From assembly GCA_019090845.1 (NCBI GenBank), contig JAHRVD010000385.1, forward strand, positions 1-7,392: a stretch of DNA of 7,392 bases, written 5' to 3'. This DNA is from Marinosulfonomonas sp. Lineage in GTDB: Bacteria; Pseudomonadota; Alphaproteobacteria; Rhodobacterales; Rhodobacteraceae. Of this stretch, positions 1 to 5,169 are shown piece after piece. Each line of letters begins with the position of its first letter. Positions within the stretch are counted from its first letter, which is position 1. The position numbers were made by a program, and so were the translations under genes. A model generated the notes under the pieces. It had not been told where the DNA came from and searched no databases. It saw only the letters and a program-made list of their open reading frames with translations.

Positions 1-1
1 C

Positions 2-85
2 CTTGATCATAAATCAATGATGCAGGCGATTGAAATTCTGGGAACCGAGGTTGCCCCGGCGGTTCGCAAGGCGCTGGCTGAATAA
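2..85 (+). CDS. C-terminal end of a probable luciferase-like (LLM class) flavin-dependent oxidoreductase, partial
   Basis: An open frame enters from the left edge and ends at TAA (83-85), giving the last 27 residues: a helix-like stretch with the core EILGTEVAPAVRKALAE. The pattern of a hydrophobic helix followed by GTEVAP and a short basic/Ala tail resembles the final helix of bacterial luciferase-like monooxygenases, where a phenylalanine or glycine, then T/E, E-V, a variable residue and P is common near the C-terminus. The family call rests on this short tail only. No catalytic or flavin-binding region is inside the window, so another alpha-helical C-terminus cannot be excluded. The gene is convergent with the universal stress gene and appears unrelated to the operons to the right. 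Confidence 0.45.
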   Translation, partial: LDHKSMMQAIEILGTEVAPAVRKALAE

Positions 86-192
86 CGCTGTTAGGGGGCC
101 GAGGCGCTGGTGATTGGCACCGGCCTGACACGTCATTCCATGTTCGGTCTGCACGCGAACCCGACAGCGGCCAACGACAAAAACGCATGAAA
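86..192. other. Convergent intergenic gap with one weak hairpin
   Basis: This gap lies between two converging stop codons. The only structure seen is a 7-bp stem with one G-T wobble and a 5-nt loop at 106-124 (GCTGGTG / CACCGGC). No T-run follows on either strand, so it is not a convincing intrinsic terminator, although it may act as a transcript-end stabiliser. No believable reading frame or RNA gene was found here. Confidence 0.3.
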
Positions 193-642
193 TCACATCA
201 ACATGTCGTCGCTGACTTCCATCCGGGCCACAAGCATGCTGCAATCGAGATGATCCATCACATAGACCGCAACCGAATTATGGAACCAGCGCGATACCGG
301 CCCCTGTTGGCGATGGCCGATAACCACCAGATCGGCGCGGATCTGGTTGGCAATGGCGCAGATACGCTCTGCCGGATCGCCGGTTTCCAGACGTGACGTT
401 GGCGAAAACCCCATTTTTGTAAGCCGGGTGACGCCAGCCTCCAGAACTGCCTGATAATCGTTTATCTGATGCTCTGCCGCGCCGGGGCCGGCAGTGCCAC
501 CCATGGCGATGCCAGTTGACAGGTCCACAACGGCCAGCAAACAGACCTCTGCACCGGTGATCTGAGCCAGCCGAGCGCCTTCGCGCAAAGCAAGGCGGCC
601 CTCTTCAGAGCCATCATAAGCGAGCAAAACTGAGTTATACAT
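193..642 (-). CDS. Universal stress protein, UspA family (single domain)
   Basis: This encodes a 149-residue single-domain universal stress protein, the usual length for the family; such proteins are soluble, cytoplasmic and typically dimeric. The start MYNSVLLAYDGSEEG is the classic first beta strand ending in the conserved Asp10, followed by helix 1. The segment RADLVVIGHRQQG (102-114) is the penultimate strand that normally opens the nucleotide-binding loop, and the protein ends with the expected last strand (CSMLVARM, 134-141). The canonical ATP loop G-x2-G-x9-G-S/T is degenerate: Gly109 and Ser123 keep their spacing, but the second Gly is Gln112 and the third is Asn122. Nucleotide binding may therefore be weak or lost. 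I chose the ATG at 640-642 over one ten codons upstream because it starts at the family N-terminus and has GAGG five bases upstream. The gene diverges from marR and may share its operator. The family call is firm; the physiological trigger is unknown. Confidence 0.93.
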   Translation of the reverse strand: MYNSVLLAYDGSEEGRLALREGARLAQITGAEVCLLAVVDLSTGIAMGGTAGPGAAEHQINDYQAVLEAGVTRLTKMGFSPTSRLETGDPAERICAIANQIRADLVVIGHRQQGPVSRWFHNSVAVYVMDHLDCSMLVARMEVSDDMLM

Positions 643-672
643 CCTGACCTCGATTTGTCGTTGCGGAATCAT

Positions 673-701
673 TTACCTGTATATAGGTAGCACCCTATCA
701 A
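673..701 (+). promoter_or_regulatory. Candidate promoter for the marR-emrAB operon
   Basis: TTACCT (673-678) and TATCAA (696-701) are separated by 17 bases and lie 15 bases upstream of the marR start codon. Both hexamers match the sigma-70 consensus only partly, so this is a tentative call. It is of interest because the -35 element falls inside the dyad at 674-689, which would allow repression by occlusion. On the other strand TATCAA reads TTGATA, a passable -35 for the stress gene, but no good -10 was found at the right distance for it. Confidence 0.35.
674..689. promoter_or_regulatory. Dyad-symmetric candidate MarR operator
   Basis: The 16-bp sequence TACCTGTATATAGGTA pairs at 14 of 16 positions in inverted orientation (arms TACCT and AGGTA, with a symmetric TATA core). 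MarR-family dimers typically bind AT-centred palindromes of this size in the promoter of their own gene. The site sits 27 bases from the marR start and 31 bases from the stress gene start, so one bound dimer could affect both divergent genes. A weaker dyad, CTAT-CAA-ATAG, follows at 695-705. Operator function is inferred from symmetry and position. Confidence 0.6.
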
Positions 702-716
702 ATAGTAGGCAAACGA

Positions 717-1139
717 ATGAGTATCGGGCTGGAATTCACAAATGATCTGGCACGGGTGGCACGCCATTGGCGCACTCGTCTGGATAAGCGTTTTCGTGCG
801 CTTGGTCTGACCCAGGCGCGCTGGATGGCGCTTTGGGTGCTGTCGCGCTCCGGGCCAATGACGCAACGCGATCTGGCCGAGCAACTGGGCATCGAAGGCC
901 CAACATTGGTGCGCCAGCTTGATGGTCTGGAAAAGCTGGGGCTGATTGAGCGGCGAACCGGCGATCAGGATCGGCGCGCCAAGTGGATACACCTGACTAA
1001 AAAGGCAACGCCATTGTTAACCGAGATGGCAGATGAAACCGAACAAATCCGCCGTGACGTGCTGGCCGGTATCGCGCCCGCCGATCTGCAAGTGGCCCAG
1101 CAAGTGCTGGCCGCGATTGCACTTAAACTGGAGAAATAG
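717..1139 (+). CDS. MarR/SlyA-family winged-helix transcriptional regulator, probable repressor of the efflux operon
   Basis: This is a 140-residue MarR-type regulator, a typical full length. An N-terminal dimerisation helix (1-30) is followed by the winged helix-turn-helix (about 48-94). The recognition region contains TQRDLAEQLGIEGPTLVRQL (49-68), and the wing contains DQDRRAKWIHLT (83-94) with the conserved D-x-R-x-K type pattern. C-terminal helices (95-140) complete the dimer interface. The GPTLVRQLDGLEKLGLIERR stretch is close to the SlyA/EmrR branch. TAGG seven bases upstream of the ATG serves as ribosome binding site. The efflux genes start 5 bp after its stop, so it is very likely the local repressor, released by a small aromatic or lipophilic ligand as in EmrR. 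The ligand cannot be read from the sequence. Regulation probably works through the dyad at 674-689. Confidence 0.92.
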   Translation: MSIGLEFTNDLARVARHWRTRLDKRFRALGLTQARWMALWVLSRSGPMTQRDLAEQLGIEGPTLVRQLDGLEKLGLIERRTGDQDRRAKWIHLTKKATPLLTEMADETEQIRRDVLAGIAPADLQVAQQVLAAIALKLEK

Positions 1140-1144
1140 TTACC

Positions 1145-2434
1145 GTGACGACCGTTAAGAAGCCAACCAAATCCGCATCCGGCGGCAAAAAAGCAAAAAA
1201 CGCCAAGGTCAAATCTCTGCCTGAGCCGGCGAACACGCCTGTTCTGGAGCCGGTGGCGGAAACTGTTGCCCAGCCTGCCGAAAAACTGGTTTCCGAAACA
1301 CCGGCAAAACCGGCCAAAGTGCGCTCACCCGGGCCAATCGCGCGGTTCATCGGCAGCATCAAAAAGATATTTCGCGCGATTATCTTTCTGGTTCTTCTTG
1401 CGGGTTTGTCGGTGCTTGCAAAGGATTGGCTGGTGGGGCGTTGGGCGCAGGTTTCGCTTAACGACGCGCGCATTGCTGTCAGCCTGATTACGGTTAGCAG
1501 CGAAGTTGGTGGTCGTGTTGTGTCGGTTCCTGTGACCGGTGGTGACGCGATCAAGGCAGGCGCCCTGATGGTCAGCATCGATGCTGAAAAGGCCGTCTTG
1601 CTGTTGCAGGGGCTGCATGCCCGCCTGACTGGTCTAGCGGCCCATCAGGCGCAGTTACGCACCCAACAGGATATGATCCGCACGCAGGTCGCCAGCCGAC
1701 TTGCCGCCGGGCGCGCCCAGTTGGACGCAGCCAAAGCCAACCACGAAGCCAGCGTTGCTGCCCTGCGCAATACGCAAAGCCGCTTTGACAGGGTCAATGA
1801 ACTGGCCGCCCGCGCCATAACCTCGGCGCAGGTTCTTGAATCGGCGCAGACGGCGCTGGACACCGCGTTGCAAAAAGAAATTTCAGCCAATGCGGCGATT
1901 GCCACAGCGACAGCCAATCTGGCGGTTATTCGTTCGGAAGAGGCGCGCATCAGCGTGCTGGATCAGCAATATGCCACGCTGGATGCAGAACGTGCCGCAT
2001 TGATGGCCGAGCGGGCGCAGCGCCAGATCGACCTGTCGCGCCGCGAAATCAGTGCTGCTTTTGATGGCGTGGTCGACCGCACTTTCGTTGATCCGGGCGA
2101 ATATGTTTCGCCGGGGACACGGCTGTTGCTGTATCACAACCCCGGCGAGGTCTGGGTTGATGCAAACGTCAAAGAAACTGAATTTCGCAAGATCGCCATT
2201 GGCGCCCCTGCAAGGATCAAGGTTGACGCCTATCCGGGGCAGGAATTTCGCGGCGAGGTCACACGCCTTGGTGGCGCGGCCACCAGCCAGTTTGCCCTGC
2301 TGCCCAGTCCGAACCCAAGCGGCAACTTCACCAAAGTGACGCAACGCCTGCCAATCCGCGTCTCGATAGAGGCCGAAGGTGTTCAACTGCGTCCCGGCAT
2401 GATGGTAGAGCTGAGCATCGATGTCACCGATTGA
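1145..2434 (+). CDS. emrA: EmrA-like membrane fusion protein (HlyD family) of an MFS multidrug efflux pump
   Basis: This 429-residue periplasmic adaptor would link the inner-membrane transporter to an outer-membrane channel of TolC type. Residues 1-65 are an unusual cytoplasmic extension rich in Lys, Ala and Pro. Residues 76-93 form the single membrane anchor (FRAIIFLVLLAGLSVLA). Residues 104-148 are the first barrel/lipoyl half (DARIAVSLITVSSEVGGRV). A long Ala/Gln/Arg-rich coiled-coil hairpin spans about 150-300. The second lipoyl half starts at SAAFDGVVDRTFVDPGEYV (303-321). The beta-barrel follows with VDANVKETEFRKIAIG (338-353) and the EmrA hallmark SQFALLPSPNPSGNFTKV (381-398), ending in LRPGMMVELSIDV. 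I take the GTG at 1145 as start: GGAG lies about 12 bases upstream, overlapping the end of marR, and the frame opens there. The next gene overlaps its stop by 14 bp, which implies translational coupling. Substrates are unknown. Confidence 0.9.
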   Translation: MTTVKKPTKSASGGKKAKNAKVKSLPEPANTPVLEPVAETVAQPAEKLVSETPAKPAKVRSPGPIARFIGSIKKIFRAIIFLVLLAGLSVLAKDWLVGRWAQVSLNDARIAVSLITVSSEVGGRVVSVPVTGGDAIKAGALMVSIDAEKAVLLLQGLHARLTGLAAHQAQLRTQQDMIRTQVASRLAAGRAQLDAAKANHEASVAALRNTQSRFDRVNELAARAITSAQVLESAQTALDTALQKEISANAAIATATANLAVIRSEEARISVLDQQYATLDAERAALMAERAQRQIDLSRREISAAFDGVVDRTFVDPGEYVSPGTRLLLYHNPGEVWVDANVKETEFRKIAIGAPARIKVDAYPGQEFRGEVTRLGGAATSQFALLPSPNPSGNFTKVTQRLPIRVSIEAEGVQLRPGMMVELSIDVTD

Positions 2435-4022
2435 GGTTCTGTTTAAGCGTTATGGGCCCGCCTATCGCTGGTGGGCCACGCTGACGGTCATGCTGGCGAC
2501 GATCTCGGTTGTTTTGTCGACCACGATCGTAAACGTCGCAATTCCGGCTGTGATGGGGGCGTTCGGGGTCAGTTCGGTTCAGGCGCAGTGGATTTCCACC
2601 GGGTTTCTGGCGGCGATGACGGCGACGATGTTGCTGGGTGATTGGGCCGATAAGGCGATCGGGCAGCGGCTGACGATGAATATTGCGATGGCGGTGTTCA
2701 TGGGCGGCTCGGTGCTGGGCGGGATTGCGCCCAATGAAACGGTGTTGACGTTGGCGCGGGTCATTCAGGGCGCGGCGGCCGGGGTAACCCAGCCGCTTTC
2801 GATGATCCTGTTGTTTAGTGTATTCCCCCCCAACAAACGCGGCGCTGCGATGGGGATATTTGGCATTGGCGTGGTTTTGGCCCCGGCAATCGGGCCTTGG
2901 GTCGGCGGGTTGCTGATTGATGCGTTTAACTGGCGCTATGTGTTTTATCTGGGCTTGCCGCCAGCGGGACTGGCGATGTTGATGTCTAATCTGTTCCTGC
3001 CCGGGCGTGCAGACAGCGGCCCGCGCCCGGCGTTTGACTGGACTGGTTTGGGCATTCTTTCGCTGTTCCTTGCGGTGTTGCTGAACGCGCTGACAAACGC
3101 GCAGCGGATGGGCTGGACGTCGGACCCGATCCTGTTTCAATTCGCCATTGCGGCCGTTGCTGCGGTCGGTTTTGTCTATTGGGAATTGAATGCAGAAAAA
3201 CCAATGCTTGATATGCATCTGTTCAAGAACGTGCCCTTTGTTGCGGCCTCGGTGGTGTCGTTCATCATGGGGGCGGGGATGTTTGGCTCGACCTATCTAT
3301 TGCCGGTGTTCGTGCAGACAATTCAGGGCATGACGCCGACGCAGGCCGGGCTGTTGCTGATGCCGGCGGGCTTTGTGCTGGTGTTGGTGTTTCCGATCGC
3401 CGGGCGGATGTCTGACGCGATGCCTGCGCCAATTTTGATCGGCGTTGGCATGGCGGTGTTTGCATGGTCCTCATGGCTGACGGCGGCGGTGGATGTGAAC
3501 ACCGGGTTTTGGGCATTGGCGTGGTGGACGATCCTGTCGCGCATCGGTTTGGGGCTGGTCTTTCCGGCTATTTCCGCAGGCTCGCTTGCGGTGCTGCGTC
3601 CCGATCAGGTGGGGCAGGGATCGGGCGCGATGAACTTTATCCGTCAACTGGGGGGCGCCTTTGGCGTCAACCTGCTGGTGGTGTTTATGGAACGGCGCAC
3701 AATCATGCACGCAGATGCATTCGCCGCCACCCAGACCAGCGATAACTCGGCCTCTATGGCTTTGTTGGGCGAAGTGGCACGCATGCTGCATGGGGCCGGT
3801 CTGCCCGATATCCAGCTGTTTCCGGTGGCGGCAGGGTTTCTTGCGCGATCGGTGATTATTCAGGCCAGCACGGCAGCCTTTCGCGACGGTTTTTTGATCG
3901 TGACGGTGGTATTTTTGCTGGCGCTGATCCCGACATGGATGATGCATCGGCTTGGACGCAAGAAAAAATCCGAGGCTGCGGGTGAACCGGCACAGGCCAG
4001 CAAGAAAGCAAAGGCGGCCTAG
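2421..4022 (+). CDS. emrB: EmrB-like DHA2-family (14-TM) MFS efflux transporter
   Basis: This 533-residue inner-membrane drug:proton antiporter of the EmrB/QacA (DHA2) type is of normal length, with about 14 hydrophobic segments. TM1 carries the motif D1 region LSTTIVNVAIPAV (32-44). A degenerate motif A, LLGDWADKAIGQR, follows TM2 (71-83). Motif C, the antiporter signature, is clear at GIFGIGVVLAPAIGPWVGG (145-163). FNWRYVFYLGLP (169-180) and the GQGSGAMNFIRQLGGAFGVN stretch (398-417) are typical of the subfamily. A large periplasmic loop precedes the last TM (about 488-508), and a Lys/Ala-rich cytoplasmic tail closes the protein (509-533). The usual D1 aspartate is Ser33 here, probably a trait of this EmrB branch. 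The ATG lies inside the end of emrA (14-bp overlap), so the two subunits are made together. An outer-membrane channel must come from elsewhere. Substrate is not predictable. Confidence 0.92.
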   Translation: MSPIEVLFKRYGPAYRWWATLTVMLATISVVLSTTIVNVAIPAVMGAFGVSSVQAQWISTGFLAAMTATMLLGDWADKAIGQRLTMNIAMAVFMGGSVLGGIAPNETVLTLARVIQGAAAGVTQPLSMILLFSVFPPNKRGAAMGIFGIGVVLAPAIGPWVGGLLIDAFNWRYVFYLGLPPAGLAMLMSNLFLPGRADSGPRPAFDWTGLGILSLFLAVLLNALTNAQRMGWTSDPILFQFAIAAVAAVGFVYWELNAEKPMLDMHLFKNVPFVAASVVSFIMGAGMFGSTYLLPVFVQTIQGMTPTQAGLLLMPAGFVLVLVFPIAGRMSDAMPAPILIGVGMAVFAWSSWLTAAVDVNTGFWALAWWTILSRIGLGLVFPAISAGSLAVLRPDQVGQGSGAMNFIRQLGGAFGVNLLVVFMERRTIMHADAFAATQTSDNSASMALLGEVARMLHGAGLPDIQLFPVAAGFLARSVIIQASTAAFRDGFLIVTVVFLLALIPTWMMHRLGRKKKSEAAGEPAQASKKAKAA

Positions 4023-4048
4023 TTGCCGGTGTCAGGCGATGTCAGGCG
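4023..4048. repeat. Convergent junction with a short tandem repeat
   Basis: Only 19 bp separate the converging stop codons of emrB and the radical SAM gene. The 9-bp word TGTCAGGCG occurs twice (4030-4038 and 4040-4048) with a 10-bp period, the second copy covering the radical SAM stop codon. No stem followed by a T-run was seen on either strand, so termination of both transcripts may be Rho-dependent or may overlap. The repeat is short and may be chance. Confidence 0.4.
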
Positions 4049-4995
4049 GTGCAGCTGGCGCCGCCAAGAACGCAGAATTTGGAACAATGCGGGTGGTTCA
4101 GGTGCACCGGGCTTTCGGCCTGTTCCAAAGTTTCGCCCAGTTCAAACTCGTCGGTGTAGGGCAGCAGGGTGCAGGCAAGAACCGCAGGTTTGTCGGCCCC
4201 TTTGCGTTTCACGACCATGCGCGATGATGAACACATGACCTGATCTGGATGTTTGTTTAAGATACCCCAGCAAGCCGTTGTTATTTCCGGAACATCGGCG
4301 TTTGCGTCCATTTCGGGGAATAGGACGGTCTGACCGGGATCAAAGGCGTCGATGTCAAATCCATGTGCGCGAAACAGCGCATCAAATCCGGCGCGGGACT
4401 GTTCCTCGGATTCATCCCACATGGTGCGCCCGGCTACGGTCATCTTGATGCCGGTATCGCGCAGCCATTTCATGCCCTCCAGCGTGCGCTCAAACGCGCC
4501 AATGCCGCGTTCTTTGTCATGCAGCGCACCGGACCAGTGGTCGACCGATATCCGCAGTGTCAACTGCGCGCCATAGGTTGCCTGCAACTGCTCCAGCCCG
4601 CTGCGAACCTTTTTGCGCATCATCGGTTGCATCGCATTTGTCAGGATCAGAACTTCATATCCCGCGCTCAGGCAATCCTCGGCCATTGCGTTCATTTCGG
4701 GGTTCATGAACGGCTCGCCACCGGTAAAGCCAATCTCGCGCACGCCCCAGTTTCGCTCTTTCAACTGTCCCAGAAAATCACGAACCTCGGCGTGGCTGAT
4801 ATAAACCAGTCGATCATTGGTCGGCGAAGATTCAATATAGCAGTTTTCACAGGTGATATTGCACAGCGTTCCGGTGTTGAACCAAAGCGTTTGCGGATCA
4901 CTCAGCGCGACATGGGCACGCTCCTGACCATCTGCCGTTATTTGCGGATGCTCAAACTTAGCCAGTGTCTGAAGGTCAAATACTTGATTATTCAT
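4042..4995 (-). CDS. Radical SAM protein with C-terminal cysteine cluster, function unknown
   Basis: This 317-residue radical SAM enzyme has the [4Fe-4S]/SAM motif CNITCENC (Cys45, Cys49, Cys52) followed by YIESSPTNDRLVYIS. It also has the SAM-binding GGEP motif at 92-95 (GFTGGEPFMNPEM), a strand VLILTNAM (115-122) and a SxDHW strand end near 150-154. These support a partial TIM-barrel radical SAM core. Six further cysteines lie at 242, 255, 275, 304, 308 and 315, the last three as C-x3-C-x6-C at the extreme C-terminus. This layout recalls SPASM/Twitch auxiliary Fe-S domains but does not match the textbook SPASM spacing. The frame stays open far upstream and would overlap zwf. I chose the ATG at 4993-4995 because homology-like sequence starts shortly after it and the extension reads as low-complexity shadow; its ribosome site (AGGGA about 12 bases upstream) is weak. 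It diverges from zwf and has no obvious peptide or protein substrate next to it, so the reaction is unassigned. Confidence 0.88.
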   Translation of the reverse strand: MNNQVFDLQTLAKFEHPQITADGQERAHVALSDPQTLWFNTGTLCNITCENCYIESSPTNDRLVYISHAEVRDFLGQLKERNWGVREIGFTGGEPFMNPEMNAMAEDCLSAGYEVLILTNAMQPMMRKKVRSGLEQLQATYGAQLTLRISVDHWSGALHDKERGIGAFERTLEGMKWLRDTGIKMTVAGRTMWDESEEQSRAGFDALFRAHGFDIDAFDPGQTVLFPEMDANADVPEITTACWGILNKHPDQVMCSSSRMVVKRKGADKPAVLACTLLPYTDEFELGETLEQAESPVHLNHPHCSKFCVLGGASCTA

Positions 4996-5169
4996 GCCAA
5001 TATGGGATCCCTGCCTGTCGCTCACTACAGCTATATTGCGAAAATCGCCGTGAAAACCCCAAGAGTAGCCCCTGACGCGGTTGTGATGCTTGGTGTGAGT
5101 GCTAGACTTCGTTGCAATCAGGCCGTAACTGACAATTGTTTGCGCTAACAGCAACTGGAGCTGGTTCCT
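4996..5169. promoter_or_regulatory. Divergent control region between the radical SAM gene and zwf
   Basis: This 174-bp gap separates two divergent starts and must hold both promoters. For the radical SAM gene, a -10-like TATAGC on the minus strand (5030-5035) has a poor TTTTCA 15 bases upstream, so the promoter is uncertain. Towards zwf there is a perfect 8-bp palindrome ACAATTGT (5132-5139), which may be an operator half or chance. A 48-codon open frame (5002-5148, plus strand) crosses the gap but has no ribosome binding site. No riboswitch or RNA gene was recognised. Confidence 0.5.
5081..5108 (+). promoter_or_regulatory. Candidate zwf-pgl-pgi promoter with extended -10
   Basis: TTGTGA (5081-5086) and TAGACT (5103-5108) each match the sigma-70 consensus at four of six positions, with a 16-base spacer. 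A TG one base before the -10 hexamer (5100-5101) makes an extended -10. Initiation would fall near 5115, leaving a leader of about 55 bases before the zwf ATG. The ACAATTGT palindrome at 5132-5139 would lie in that leader. This is a prediction from sequence alone. Confidence 0.4.

Noticed and set aside
106..124. Hairpin as an intrinsic terminator for the convergent genes at the left edge
   Set aside because: Short stem with a wobble and no T-run on either side.
643..672. Upstream start for the universal stress protein (adds MIPQRQIEVR)
   Set aside because: The start at 642 has GAGG at five bases and begins exactly at the conserved first strand; the upstream start would eat into the operator region.
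2424..3218. 264-codon minus-strand frame inside emrB
   Set aside because: The translation is Arg/Gln/His-rich low complexity, the expected antisense image of a hydrophobic membrane protein in GC-rich DNA.
3471..3947. 158-codon minus-strand frame inside emrB
   Set aside because: Same reason: His/Gln/Arg-rich shadow with no domain.
4045..4065. GGCGG / CCGCC inverted repeat at the 3' end of the radical SAM gene
   Set aside because: It lies inside the coding sequence with an 11-base loop and no T-run; likely chance in GC-rich DNA.
4363..5148. 261-codon open frame on the plus strand opposite the radical SAM gene
   Set aside because: It is antisense to a gene with clear catalytic motifs and its translation shows no recognisable domain; it is a GC-driven shadow frame. 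Only its last 48 codons are intergenic and these are treated as a low-interest finding.
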